From contig JAUNPK010000009.1 of assembly GCA_030536855.1 (NCBI GenBank), positions 1-64,000 on the forward strand: 64,000 nt of DNA. The letters are read 5' to 3'. The notes under the pieces are model-generated. The model saw only the letters and a program-made list of their open reading frames with translations. It did not search any database and had not been told where the DNA came from. This document shows positions 28,246 through 36,932 of the stretch, one piece after another. This DNA comes from Eubacteriales bacterium (GTDB taxonomy: Bacteria; Bacillota; Clostridia; Lachnospirales; Lachnospiraceae). Position numbers and translations under genes: made by a program. How positions within the stretch are numbered: the first letter of the stretch is position 1; every line of letters begins with the position of its first letter.

Positions 28246-29301
28246 CATAGTTATATTAATGTCCACATTTCCATTGATGCCATCAATTTCCCCGGTGCTT
28301 GTGTACTGCCACATTGAATACTTGTATGGGAAGTAAGGAGCAGAAGTATTATAACCTGCAAACCATTTGTCGTAAGATTCCAGTCTTGTGAGGTCTACGT
28401 TATCCATGAAATATTTAAGATTGCAGTAAATCATAGGAGTGTACCCTGCATTTTTTATGGTATCGCAAAATGCTATAACAACATCTGTGAGCTCCTGTTT
28501 ATTGAGGTCTTGCTGGCGGAAGGTATCATTGGAGATAGCTTCCACATCTATGGCAACCGGATAGGTAACATTATATGGTTTAATCATATTCAACACATAA
28601 TTGGCCTCTTCCACAGCCTCCTCTTTGCTTATTGCCTGAGTATAGAAATATACCCCAACCTTTACATCATTCTTTAACGCATCTGATATATATTTTTCAA
28701 ATGAAGTGTCTTGAACCAGTTTTCCTGAGCCGTAAGTCCTGTAACCGCAACGAATCATGGCATATTCCACGCCATCAGCTTTAGCTTTGGCAAAATCCAC
28801 TGTTGAATTGTATCTTGAAAGATCAATTCCCATATGAGATACAACATTATTATCTACATTATAAGTTATTCTTCCGGAATCGTCGGTTTTATAATTTGCC
28901 TTGTTATATTCTGTTTTGGCAAGGGATGGAATTATATCCGCAAATACATAATTGGAGTTGTCATTAACGTAAACAATCTTATCCGGATAATATTCTTTCA
29001 GGAGAGAAAGAGTTGAATCCCCTGCAGAGAGTCGTGTCTTTATTACATCTAAAATATTATCCCTTTCCTCCTGCCTTGCAGACAGGATATCTTCCTCTGT
29101 GTAATAATTCATATCTGTATTATCTGAGCTTGCGACGGTTGTCTTTGAGTTATTTTTTATAATAATTACAACATGAAGACCGCCGAAAAGAAGAGTTGTT
29201 ATTAAAAATATAATTGTGGTTATGAGGAAAGGGGATTTTTTCTTCTTTGGTTTATTATCCGGTAGCATCATATTGTTGCCGTTTGTATCATAAGTTTCCA
29301 T
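28228..29301 (-). CDS. Membrane-anchored GH25 lysozyme
   Basis: A 357-residue peptidoglycan muramidase. ATG at 29301 is preferred (GGAG six bases upstream) over one at 29313. A short cytoplasmic Lys-rich segment, one membrane helix (FLITTIIFLITTLLFGGLHVV) and a linker precede the GH25 domain, which starts at HMGIDLSRYNSTVDF and holds the catalytic AIDVEA and the C-terminal WQYTSTGEIDGINGNVD. The gene start is nested in a repeat that supplies a 46-codon upstream ORF, see 29303-29443. Confidence 0.9.
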   Translation of the reverse strand: METYDTNGNNMMLPDNKPKKKKSPFLITTIIFLITTLLFGGLHVVIIIKNNSKTTVASSDNTDMNYYTEEDILSARQEERDNILDVIKTRLSAGDSTLSLLKEYYPDKIVYVNDNSNYVFADIIPSLAKTEYNKANYKTDDSGRITYNVDNNVVSHMGIDLSRYNSTVDFAKAKADGVEYAMIRCGYRTYGSGKLVQDTSFEKYISDALKNDVKVGVYFYTQAISKEEAVEEANYVLNMIKPYNVTYPVAIDVEAISNDTFRQQDLNKQELTDVVIAFCDTIKNAGYTPMIYCNLKYFMDNVDLTRLESYDKWFAGYNTSAPYFPYKYSMWQYTSTGEIDGINGNVDINITMKTSWK

Positions 29302-29465
29302 ACTATTCTCCATTCCGCAGGCACTTTAGTGCCGAAGGAACCGCAAGCCAAATATCAGATTTGGTTCTGCGATAAATGATATTTGTGATGCCTGCCGCAC
29401 AAATATCCGTATGAAAAATCAGCGCATCAGCGTGATTTTCCATACTATTATCCATTCCGCAGATT
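29298..29465. repeat. MITE-like palindromic repeat flanked by direct repeats of a ribosome site
   Basis: A 24-bp sequence (TCCATACTATTCTCCATTCCGC and two more bases) at 29298-29321 recurs with one mismatch at 29440-29463. The 118 bp between them is packed with hairpins: GGCACT/AGTGCC, CCAAAT/ATTTGG, ATATTTGTG/CACAAATAT and AAAATCA/TGATTTT. The design keeps a ribosome site and start codon after insertion, so the downstream GH25 gene still has its own start. A truncated relative is at 22149-22184. Confidence 0.65.
29303..29443 (-). CDS. 46-codon upstream ORF formed by an inserted repeat
   Basis: Starts MENHADALIFHTDIC and ends ALKCLRNGE, with its TAG separated from the GH25 ATG by one base (TAGTATG). 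It is preceded by the same GGAATGGA...ATAGTATG ribosome region that precedes GH25, because the whole unit is flanked by direct repeats of that region. The peptide could be translated and couple to GH25, or it could be only a by-product of the repeat. I recognise no domain. Confidence 0.4.
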   Translation of the reverse strand: MENHADALIFHTDICAAGITNIIYRRTKSDIWLAVPSALKCLRNGE

Positions 29466-29592
29466 GTATTAAGAATATAAATATAAGCAAGATTACTTTT
29501 ATAAAATCAGTGTAAGGTAGCTTAAACAAAATGTCAATCGGGGAGCATGGAAAGTGTTAGATGTGGAAATAAAAAATAATAAAATAAACCTC

Positions 29593-29621
29593 TTGACATT
29601 TTTATAAACTAATAGTATAGT
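29593..29621 (+). promoter_or_regulatory. Strong sigma-A-type promoter pointing right
   Basis: TTGACA at 29593-29598, a 17-bp spacer and TATAGT at 29616-29621. It faces the Tad operon but the nearest downstream gene on that strand begins at 30011, and the transcript would run antisense to the whole DUF2508 gene (29652-29879). It may drive the tad genes with a long leader or make an antisense RNA. Confidence 0.65.
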
Positions 29622-29651
29622 TTACTTGTAACTTATTAAAAATATATTTCT

Positions 29652-29879
29652 TTAATTAGGAATATATATCTCTGATTCTTTTGCTTTTTGCAGAAGATAT
29701 TTATAGCGTTTCTGTTCGGAGTTAAGCTGATAGATATAACAATCAATCAGATCGGGATCGGTAGCGTTATCAAAGTTTTCGTAAGCTGCACTTAATGCAT
29801 CTTTCGTCATTTTAATTTCCTGAAGAAGATATTTTTCATCGTATGTAACAGGAACATTTTTTTTCCCAAACAGTTTCAA
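29652..29879 (-). CDS. DUF2508 (YaaL-like) small protein
   Basis: A 75-residue soluble, helical protein. The motif DPDLIDCYIYQLNSEQKRYKYLLQKAKE near the C-terminus is the conserved core of the DUF2508/YaaL family found across Firmicutes, often near recR or sigma-K genes. Function unknown. It is monocistronic here, and its coding region would be crossed by antisense transcription from 29593. Confidence 0.78.
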   Translation of the reverse strand: MKLFGKKNVPVTYDEKYLLQEIKMTKDALSAAYENFDNATDPDLIDCYIYQLNSEQKRYKYLLQKAKESEIYIPN

Positions 29880-30010
29880 TTAAATTACCTCTCAATACTT
29901 AAGATTAGAAATTGGCCGGTTAATGGAATTAACTGGAATTCTAATATTAGTATAGTCATAAACAGGTAATTCTATACATGGAGCTTTTTTGATAATTAAG
30001 AAACAGAGGA

Positions 30011-30541
30011 GTGATAAAGCATTTGAATAGCGTAATTCTATCTATAAGAATGATAGTTTCAATTTTATTGTCAATGGGCGCTTCCGTTGATGATTACAAA
30101 CGATACCGAATTTCCAACAGGATTATAGTAGCAGGATTTATAGCAGGACTATCTTTAATCTTTGGAGATATTGCATTAGGCTGCCTGATGGGAGATGAGT
30201 TTTGGAGAGAATTAAAGCAGCAGTGGATTTATTTGACAGGATTTATCAGCGCCTTTGTAATTTCTTACACTATGTATCTGGTTAAAGGAATAGGGGCAGG
30301 AGATGTAAAGCTTTTTGCGGTGTTGGGGCTTATTCTTGGAATGGAAAATATACTGAGAATTATAGCATTCTCAATGGTGGCAGGGGTAGTAATCGGAATT
30401 GTGGAGATGAAAGTTACAGGAAATAAAAGAAGTATCAGCACCTTATATGGGATAAAACTTCATGTATTTCATTTTTCTTTTGGGATAACTGCGGGAATAA
30501 TAATAAATTTTATGATATTGATGGGAGGGATGATACATTGA
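30011..30541 (+). CDS. tadV: Prepilin peptidase of the Tad system (A24, TadV/CpaA)
   Basis: A 176-residue polytopic membrane aspartyl protease that cleaves the leader from Flp pilin. The first catalytic aspartate lies in GASVDDYKRYRISN and the second in the GxGDxK motif GAGDVKLFAVLG. The start is uncertain: GTG 30011 abuts the AGAGGA site, and TTG 30023 or ATG 30050 are alternatives. It is the first gene of the left half of the Tad operon and overlaps tadZ by four bases. Confidence 0.88.
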   Translation: MIKHLNSVILSIRMIVSILLSMGASVDDYKRYRISNRIIVAGFIAGLSLIFGDIALGCLMGDEFWRELKQQWIYLTGFISAFVISYTMYLVKGIGAGDVKLFAVLGLILGMENILRIIAFSMVAGVVIGIVEMKVTGNKRSISTLYGIKLHVFHFSFGITAGIIINFMILMGGMIH

Positions 30542-31530
30542 GCAAGAGAAATGTGTGTGTAATATACGATTCGGATGAGCAATATGCTAAGAGGCTGATG
30601 AATGTTATTAACGATTCGGAGTCCTCATATAACGCGAAGATATTTACCCGAAAGGAAGAGTTTTCAAGATATATTCTCAATAATAATGCAGACATGCTGA
30701 TGATTAACGAAGACTGTTATTTTTATGAGGTAGAGAATAATCATAAAGGAAAGGTTGTGGTTCTTTGTGAAGATGAGAACCGTGCAGAGGGAATTAACAG
30801 AAAGAATAAAGAGGAAGTTATAGGTGTCTGCAAGTATCAGCCTTCTTTTCAGTTACTTAATTTAATTACAAAGCAGAATGGGAAGCATACTGAAAATAAA
30901 ATGAGGGATTCCTGCATTGTTGGCGTATATGGATTTAATGCTACGTTAAGAGTGATTTTATCAATACTTATTGCCAGGGCATTTTCAGAAAAAGGAAGAA
31001 CATTATTTATAAATCTGGATGAATTTTCTGGAGTGGAGGATATGCTGGACGGCGAAACGGATAAGAATCTTGCTGATGCAATATATATGTTTAAACAATC
31101 GGGGAAAAAATTTGTGCCCGGTATACAGAATGCTATATGTTGCAGTACATATTTTGATTATATCCCGGGGGTGGCCTGTGCTGAAGATGTTTCCTATGCG
31201 GATTCTCCCTTGATATATATGATGGCAGATACGGTGGGAAAAGAACTGGGATATGACAATGTGGTAATTAACATTTCCGAAGGAATTACAAAACCCTGGG
31301 AGATGTTAGAATACTGTGATGTTGTTTATATGGCAGATGGTGGAGATTATATCGAAAACAACAGATATCATTCCATGAAAAGATATTTTATTGAAAGCGA
31401 CAAAGAGTCAATAACGGATAAGATAACCAGAATCAATCTTCGAATAGAAGATAAGATTGATAAGGATTTCATTCAGAGAGCAGAATATACCGAAGCTTAT
31501 GAATATGTCAGAAATCTCATAGGAAGTTAG
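30538..31530 (+). CDS. tadZ: TadZ/CpaE-like pilus localisation ATPase
   Basis: A 330-residue protein with an N-terminal receiver-like half (VCVIYDSDEQYAKRLMNVI) and a C-terminal MinD/ParA-type fold (GRTLFINLDEFSGVEDML, DNVVINISEG). The deviant Walker A is degenerate (VGVYGFNATLRV lacks the expected GKT lysines), so ATP use is doubtful. TadZ places the pilus machine at the cell pole. TTG 30538 starts behind GGGAGGG. It sits between tadV and tadA, as in other clostridial loci. Confidence 0.82.
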   Translation: MSKRNVCVIYDSDEQYAKRLMNVINDSESSYNAKIFTRKEEFSRYILNNNADMLMINEDCYFYEVENNHKGKVVVLCEDENRAEGINRKNKEEVIGVCKYQPSFQLLNLITKQNGKHTENKMRDSCIVGVYGFNATLRVILSILIARAFSEKGRTLFINLDEFSGVEDMLDGETDKNLADAIYMFKQSGKKFVPGIQNAICCSTYFDYIPGVACAEDVSYADSPLIYMMADTVGKELGYDNVVINISEGITKPWEMLEYCDVVYMADGGDYIENNRYHSMKRYFIESDKESITDKITRINLRIEDKIDKDFIQRAEYTEAYEYVRNLIGS

Positions 31531-31541
31531 GTGAGTTGTTA

Positions 31542-32762
31542 GTGGATGAATTGTTTGTGACCCTGAAAAACATGGTATATGAGAGACTTGATATTAACGT
31601 TGAATTTGATGATGAAAGTCTGTATGAGATTATAGATGAATGCATCCATATTATGGGTAAAACACATATGTTATCTCTGTTTGTAAGGGATGAATTAAGA
31701 ACCAGATTATACAACGCCATTAAAAAACTGGATATACTGCAGGAACTTTTAGAAGACGATTCCATTACAGAGATAATGGTTAACGGATATAAAGACATTT
31801 TTATCGAAAAAGACGGAGTTGTTTCAAGATGGAATAAGACCTTTGAAAGTAAAGAAAAATTGGACGATATAGCCCAAAGGATAGCAGGAATGTCTAATAA
31901 GACGATTAACGAAGCCTCTCCCATTGTTGATACAAGGCTGGAAGACGGTTCCAGGGTAAACATTGTCTTACATCCTATCGCATTGAACGGTCCCATTATT
32001 ACTATACGAAAATTTTATGAAACACCCCTGGATATCAATAAGTTGATAAGTCTGGGTTCTATAACTGAGGAAGCCGCTGAGTTTCTTAAGAAGCTTGTTA
32101 CAGCCAAGTATAACATTTTTATTTCGGGGGGAACCGGCTGTGGTAAGACCACGTTTCTTAACGTGTTATCTAATTATATACCTAAGGATGAACGTATAAT
32201 TACAATTGAGGACAGTGCTGAATTGCAGATTAAGGGAGTGGATAACCTTGTGCGTCTTGAGGCAAGAACTGCCAATACATCAGGAGAAAACGGAGTGACT
32301 ATAAGAGACCTTATTAAATCAAGTTTGAGAATGAGACCGGATAGGATTATCGTGGGAGAAGTCAGAGGATGTGAGACAATAGATATGATACAGGCTATGT
32401 CTTCGGGGCATGACGGAAGTCTGTCAACAGGCCACAGCAATAGTCCCAAGGATATGTTAGCGAGACTCAGAACAATGATTTTGATGGGGATGGATATGCC
32501 GGCAGATGCAATTGACAGGCAGATAGCTTCTGCTATAGACATTATCGTTCATATAAAAAGAATGAGGGACAAAACCAGAAAAGTTATAGAAATCACGGAG
32601 GTTGGGGAATATGAACAGGGACAGATTACTCTTACACCCCTTTATAAGTTTCTTGAAGAAGGGGAAGATAGCAGGGGGAGAGTTAAAGGATGCCTTAAAA
32701 AACAAAAAAATAGCCTTGCCAATATTGACAAGATGGTTTCCAGTGGAATTAAAGAGTGGTGA
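31542..32762 (+). CDS. tadA: Tad pilus secretion ATPase TadA/CpaF
   Basis: A roughly 406-residue hexameric ATPase that powers Flp pilus assembly. GTG 31542 fits AGGTGAG spacing; TTG 31536 is also possible. Motifs are SGGTGCGKTTFLN (Walker A), TIEDSAELQI, the Asp box RMRPDRIIVGEVRG and the His-box GHDGSLSTGHSN. It ends inside tadB if tadB starts at 32611. Confidence 0.95.
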   Translation: MDELFVTLKNMVYERLDINVEFDDESLYEIIDECIHIMGKTHMLSLFVRDELRTRLYNAIKKLDILQELLEDDSITEIMVNGYKDIFIEKDGVVSRWNKTFESKEKLDDIAQRIAGMSNKTINEASPIVDTRLEDGSRVNIVLHPIALNGPIITIRKFYETPLDINKLISLGSITEEAAEFLKKLVTAKYNIFISGGTGCGKTTFLNVLSNYIPKDERIITIEDSAELQIKGVDNLVRLEARTANTSGENGVTIRDLIKSSLRMRPDRIIVGEVRGCETIDMIQAMSSGHDGSLSTGHSNSPKDMLARLRTMILMGMDMPADAIDRQIASAIDIIVHIKRMRDKTRKVIEITEVGEYEQGQITLTPLYKFLEEGEDSRGRVKGCLKKQKNSLANIDKMVSSGIKEW

Positions 32763-33462
32763 TATTAAGTACATTTTAGAAGGAATTCTGGTTATTTTAG
32801 CAGTGGCTTGCCTGTTTTACGGAAATATTTTTGCTATTGTAATATTTAGCCCATATGTGATACTTCATGTAAAAATGCGTCAAAAAGAAAGGGATAAAAA
32901 AGAACGGCTCTTAAAGACAAAAAAGTTTAAGGATGGATTATTGTCGGTTTCATTTGCACTCAACGTGGGATATTCTATTGAGAATTCTTTTAATGAGGCG
33001 GTGGGAGAGTTAAGACTTTTATATGGGGATGATTCTGATATTGTAGAAGAGTTTTCCATGATAGTTAACAGAATCCGGCGTAACGAGAATCTGGAAGATG
33101 TTCTTTGGGAGTATGCCCATGAAAGCGGAATAGATGATATCAAGTATTTTGCCGAAATTTTCAGGTATGCTAAGAGAAGTGGAGGCGATATGAATTCCAT
33201 TATAAAAAGGACAGCCTCCTCTATTAGTGAAAAGACTGAGGTTTTAGGTGAGATTGAAACCATAATAAGTGGAAAGCGAATGGAACAAAGAGTTATGAGC
33301 ATGGTTCCCTTTTTTGTGGTTATTTATCTGAAATTTACATCACCTGAATTTGTATCATGTTTATACGGAAATGTTGCGGGTGTCATCATAATGACGGTTT
33401 GTCTTGGTATTTATATTGTGTCTGTTTGTATAGCAAGAAGGGTGGTGCAGATTGACGTATAA
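32611..33462 (+). CDS. tadB: Tad pilus inner-membrane platform protein TadB
   Basis: Up to 283 residues with a type II secretion F domain and membrane segments ILVILAVACLFYGNIFAIVIF and the C-terminal pair beginning VPFFVVIYLKF. ATG 32611 has GGAGG nine bases upstream but makes a 152-bp overlap with tadA. A GTG at 32743 would nearly remove the overlap and start just before the first helix. The F-domain core is FALNVGYSIENSFNEAVGEL. TadB pairs with TadC as the assembly platform. Confidence 0.85.
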   Translation: MNRDRLLLHPFISFLKKGKIAGGELKDALKNKKIALPILTRWFPVELKSGDIKYILEGILVILAVACLFYGNIFAIVIFSPYVILHVKMRQKERDKKERLLKTKKFKDGLLSVSFALNVGYSIENSFNEAVGELRLLYGDDSDIVEEFSMIVNRIRRNENLEDVLWEYAHESGIDDIKYFAEIFRYAKRSGGDMNSIIKRTASSISEKTEVLGEIETIISGKRMEQRVMSMVPFFVVIYLKFTSPEFVSCLYGNVAGVIIMTVCLGIYIVSVCIARRVVQIDV

Positions 33463-34675
33463 GAAAAAAGCAATAGCTGCACTGTTATCAGGAGTTGTTC
33501 TTGCCGTTGTGGTTTATGTAACAAATATAAACAATAAAAATATAACGGACAACATTATAACAAGACCTGAACCTGGAGCATCCGATGAGTTAGTAGAACT
33601 AAACGTTTATGATGAAGAGGGACATTTTAAAACCAACATATCTACATTTGTAGAACCAAGAAAGTTAACAGACAGTGAGACAGAAGAATATTTTGATGCT
33701 GCATATCATGAATTGGAAGTTGCCATGCTTGGTAATAATGAATCATTTCATGAGATAAGGCAGAATATTGAGTTGAAAAATACCGCAATGAACGGAATAA
33801 TCAGTGCCAGATGGTATTCAGATAATTATGAGTTTATTGATTACGATGGAACGGTATATAACCATAGCCTTGGTAGTGATGATTCTGTAGATGTAACTTT
33901 AACGTTAATGTTGGAGTATGGTGATAAAACAACAGAAAAGAATATTGTTTTGACTGTTAAGGCTCCTGCTATGGATGATGAAGTTGAGAATGGTGAATAT
34001 CTAAAAAAACAGATAGAGAGTGCCATGGAAGAAAGTAAAGAGCAAGAAAATATTTATCTGCCGGATAGTGATTCCGGAGGCAGACTTATTTACAAACGGG
34101 TTTCAAACCCCACGTCGCCTATGGTGTTTGTTTTTCTTGGGGCTTTGGCATCTTTTCTTATTGTTTATGAGGAAAAGAATAAGGCAATAAAAGAAGAAGC
34201 CAAAAGAAAAAAAGAAATTACCTATGATTACTCTGAAGTCGTGTCTAAGCTTACCCTTTTAATGGGAGCGGGTATGACAGTGAGAAGGGCATGGTCAAAA
34301 ATTGTGGAGGATTATAACAAACAAAAAGAGATAACAGGAAAGAGAAGGTATATATATGAGGAAATGATTGAAGCAGAGTGTAGTATGAATGCAGGAATAC
34401 CCGAAACGGCAGTTTATGAACAGTTCGGAAGGAGGTGCAATACCAAGGAATATCTTAAATTGTCATCATTGTTACAGACTAATATTAAAAAGGGGACTAA
34501 AGAATTAACATCACTTTTGGAACAGGAGGTTATAGAAAGTTTCCAGCAAAGAAAAAACATGGCAAGACAGAAGGGTGAAGAAGCAACCACAAAACTGTTA
34601 TTTCCAATGATACTTATGCTTGTGGTGGTAATGATAATTGTCCTGGCTCCGGCAGTTATGTCATTTAAGTTTTAA
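33452..34675 (+). CDS. tadC: Tad platform protein TadC with an enlarged N-terminal domain
   Basis: A 407-residue membrane protein. After a first helix (IAALLSGVVLAVVVYV) there is a roughly 190-residue hydrophilic domain, absent from most TadC proteins, then a helix (MVFVFLGALASFLIVY), the F domain (SKLTLLMGAGMTVRRAWSKIV) and a final helix. TTG 33452 overlaps the end of tadB. The extra domain probably faces outside. Confidence 0.85.
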   Translation: MTYKKKAIAALLSGVVLAVVVYVTNINNKNITDNIITRPEPGASDELVELNVYDEEGHFKTNISTFVEPRKLTDSETEEYFDAAYHELEVAMLGNNESFHEIRQNIELKNTAMNGIISARWYSDNYEFIDYDGTVYNHSLGSDDSVDVTLTLMLEYGDKTTEKNIVLTVKAPAMDDEVENGEYLKKQIESAMEESKEQENIYLPDSDSGGRLIYKRVSNPTSPMVFVFLGALASFLIVYEEKNKAIKEEAKRKKEITYDYSEVVSKLTLLMGAGMTVRRAWSKIVEDYNKQKEITGKRRYIYEEMIEAECSMNAGIPETAVYEQFGRRCNTKEYLKLSSLLQTNIKKGTKELTSLLEQEVIESFQQRKNMARQKGEEATTKLLFPMILMLVVVMIIVLAPAVMSFKF

Positions 34676-34716
34676 TAAGATGAAACCAATTAAAGAAGGT
34701 GAAAGGAGATTATTTT

Positions 34717-34824
34717 ATGTTAATGAAATCATTGAAAAAATTGTGGAGAGAAGAAGAGGGAATGGGAGTTGTAGAGGTTGTGCTGATAATTATTGAGAAG
34801 TACTTTATCTCTTATTCATTATAG
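34717..34824 (+). pseudogene. flp: Flp pilin gene, 5' half, interrupted by the mobile element
   Basis: ATG 34717 follows AAAGGAG. The first 26 codons encode MLMKSLKKLWREEEGMGVVE then VVLIII: a basic leader, the cleavage site EEG/MGVVEV with glutamate at position +5, and the start of the hydrophobic helix. After base 34794 the frame runs into element DNA and adds nine unrelated residues before TAG 34822. The missing 31 codons are at 58801-58896. The current gene would make a 35-residue stub that cannot form a pilus helix. Confidence 0.93.
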
Positions 34825-34910
34825 AATCTGTAGAAAGAATATATCTATATTTCTGTATCATATCAATCCTATCAATCAATATATCAGTATCAATAAGAAG
34901 GGAGTCTTTA

Positions 34911-35228
34911 ATGTTTACCTATAAAGAGTTACATCTCATTGATAAAGGTTATTTCAAGGTACTTAGGTATCCTGTAGAGGATAACTTCATTGAGATTCAA
35001 AGTAAAAATACAAAGGATTCATGGATCATTCAAAAGAGGAATCCTGCTTATTCAGAATATCCTATTATCCTGTATCATAAACATCCAGGTCAGAAATATT
35101 ATCATAGGCATTGGCAGTGCTACAACGTATCACAATGCATCAGATCCATTAAATCCCATGATGAATATTCCCTTTTGAGGAAGTGGAATGAACGTTTTAT
35201 TAGACGTCCTAAATATAAGTGTGTGTAG
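34911..35228 (+). CDS. Hypothetical element protein
   Basis: A 105-residue basic protein with many Tyr, His and Lys residues (YHKHPGQKYYHRHWQCYN in the middle), no membrane segment and no family that I recognise. ATG 34911 has AAGGGA upstream. It is the only plus-strand gene at the left end of the element, transcribed toward the convergent parR-like gene. It could be a nucleic-acid-binding accessory protein judging from charge, but that is speculation. Confidence 0.6.
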   Translation: MFTYKELHLIDKGYFKVLRYPVEDNFIEIQSKNTKDSWIIQKRNPAYSEYPIILYHKHPGQKYYHRHWQCYNVSQCIRSIKSHDEYSLLRKWNERFIRRPKYKCV

Positions 35229-35265
35229 GACTCTTGTTTCTTAAATTCATGTTTTTGCTCCTTTA

Positions 35266-35619
35266 TTAAAATGATAGTATATCAGCCATTACATCGCTGA
35301 TATTTTCATCTGTAGCTGGTTCTGGGGTATCCCATGTTTCGGGACCGGAGGAAACACAAGAAGAAGGATTAGCCTCTGTAGTTCCCGAAACAATGGTGAT
35401 GTTACCGCCAAGTCTAGCTACGATTTTGTCTGCTAGTTCATCAAGTGGCAGTTCGTTTGATGAATGGTTGTTATGACGCTCTGCAAGTTCATACAGAGCT
35501 GTCACAACCATTTCATTGGCACTGCTAAAGCCGTATTCGGCATAGTTAGAAATTGCCTTTATTGCCACCTGATCTTTGTGAGTGTCATAGAATCTGATGG
35601 TTTTGGCAAAGGATTTCAT
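35266..35619 (-). CDS. ParR-like partner of ParM
   Basis: A 117-residue protein whose N-terminus (MKSFAKTIRFYDTHKDQVAI, then NEMVVTALYELAE) fits a ribbon-helix-helix DNA-binding fold, followed by an acidic, disordered C-terminus. Its ATG overlaps the parM stop (TAATG). The position after an actin-like ParM gene is the classical arrangement for a ParR centromere-binding protein; the assignment rests on that and on fold guessing. Confidence 0.6.
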   Translation of the reverse strand: MKSFAKTIRFYDTHKDQVAIKAISNYAEYGFSSANEMVVTALYELAERHNNHSSNELPLDELADKIVARLGGNITIVSGTTEANPSSCVSSGPETWDTPEPATDENISDVMADILSF

Positions 35620-36536
35620 TACTTTAGTCCTCCGTTTCTTATCTGATAGCGAATAAGGTCTTCATAGCCTTTCGCGTTAATGTGAACATCATCGATTACA
35701 GTAGCTTTTGGATATTTCTCAGCATCAAGGAAGTTCTTAATGATTGTGGAACCTCCACCGATAAAGATAAGCTGAGTTGTATCAAGGTTGAACTGTAAAG
35801 CACGAAGCTGTCCCATAATGTCTTCCACGTAGGTTTTAAGGTCGTTCTGAATGACTGTAAGATACTTAGGTGGAAGATCAATGCTTGAACCGGTAATCAT
35901 TACATCCTTAAGTAAGATTTCATCTGCTTCACCGTTAAACTGCTCTCTTAAGTGCTCATTGATTTTGTGCATGCATGTAATGGTTCCAAGAGAAAGGCTC
36001 TTGCAGTTCCCAGCATCAGCTTTTCTCTCACGGATAGGCATGATATCAATCGTCCAACTTCCAATGTCGATAACAACAGCAAGTCTGCTGAATTTGTTGA
36101 TATAATTGACGATTCCGGCATAGCCCTGTGGATATACATTTACACTTAAAAGATTGATGCTATAGGTTACATCTTCATACTTGAAAACAAGTCTACGATT
36201 GCGCTTATAGTAATCAAGCATAGGTTCTTTTTCGGCTCCCATACGTGTAAGTGGTACACCTACACCAAGATGGATGTCAGCCTGAGTCATGCCCTGCATC
36301 TTAAGTTCTTCTGCGATAGCAGCTTCGGTAAGAACGAGCATGTCCTCATTGTTCATTTTAGATTCCTGAATGGTAATCTTAGGATTGCCAACTGAATAGA
36401 ATCCCTCATTTGTTTCAACCACCATGCTTGAAATAGGTGGCTTTGTGGAATGCTTAATCACTCCACTAGAAAATACTTTGTGCGATGTCTTTGTGTTACC
36501 AAATCCAACGTCTACTCCAATAATTAATTCACTCAT
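35619..36536 (-). CDS. ParM/StbA-type actin-like segregation protein
   Basis: A 305-residue actin-fold ATPase. Phosphate-1 loop is IIGVDVGFGNTKTSHKVF, phosphate-2 is VVIDIGSWTIDIMP and the adenosine motif is FIGGGSTIIKNFL. Such proteins polymerise and push replicated plasmids apart. Here the gene belongs to the same minus-strand operon as the recombinases, 18 bp after tnpC, implying that the excised circle may be stably maintained or even replicate. Related proteins (Alp/ParM) occur on Gram-positive plasmids and mobile elements. Confidence 0.85.
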   Translation of the reverse strand: MSELIIGVDVGFGNTKTSHKVFSSGVIKHSTKPPISSMVVETNEGFYSVGNPKITIQESKMNNEDMLVLTEAAIAEELKMQGMTQADIHLGVGVPLTRMGAEKEPMLDYYKRNRRLVFKYEDVTYSINLLSVNVYPQGYAGIVNYINKFSRLAVVIDIGSWTIDIMPIRERKADAGNCKSLSLGTITCMHKINEHLREQFNGEADEILLKDVMITGSSIDLPPKYLTVIQNDLKTYVEDIMGQLRALQFNLDTTQLIFIGGGSTIIKNFLDAEKYPKATVIDDVHINAKGYEDLIRYQIRNGGLK

Positions 36537-36554
36537 TTTAAAATCCTCTCTTTC

Positions 36555-36932
36555 TTATAAATTGTTAACTAGGTCAAATTCTGAAGAGCTTTTCTTTTCT
36601 AGCTCAGCAGTTAATGTTTCAATGTTCTTTTCTAAAGAAATAATCTTTAGCTTTAGTAACTCGTTTTCTCGTCTGGTAGCTTTTAGAAGAGACTCTTCTT
36701 TTCTGTTAATAAAGACTTTTCCGATTTGTAAGGTGATAGCATTTGTAAGTGCTTCGTGAACATCTTTATTTTTGTAGAAGTAGTCTCTAGAAAAGCCAGT
36801 GCGTCTTACAAGTTCTGCAACAGTGACTTTTTCGCCATCCTCAACCATTTCCGAAATTGTGGTAAGGGAAAGGTTTAGCATAGCTTCTGATCTGTCGTGA
36901 TTGCTTTTTACCATGTTTGTGTAGTTTGCCAT
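36555..36932 (-). CDS. TnpC-like transposon protein (DUF6262)
   Basis: A 125-residue protein, the same length as TnpC of Tn554. ATG 36932 overlaps the stop of the upstream recombinase and has AAAGGAGG nine bases before it. The N-terminal half is a predicted helix-turn-helix (VTVAELVRRTGFSRDYFYKN), the C-terminal half a coiled coil (LLKATRRENELLKLKIISLE). In Tn554, TnpC affects orientation and frequency of transposition. Confidence 0.82.
   Translation of the reverse strand: MANYTNMVKSNHDRSEAMLNLSLTTISEMVEDGEKVTVAELVRRTGFSRDYFYKNKDVHEALTNAITLQIGKVFINRKEESLLKATRRENELLKLKIISLEKNIETLTAELEKKSSSEFDLVNNL

Noticed and set aside
36424..36759. Plus-strand 111-residue frame across parM and tnpC
   Set aside because: Antisense shadow; no ribosome site and both minus-strand genes are well supported.
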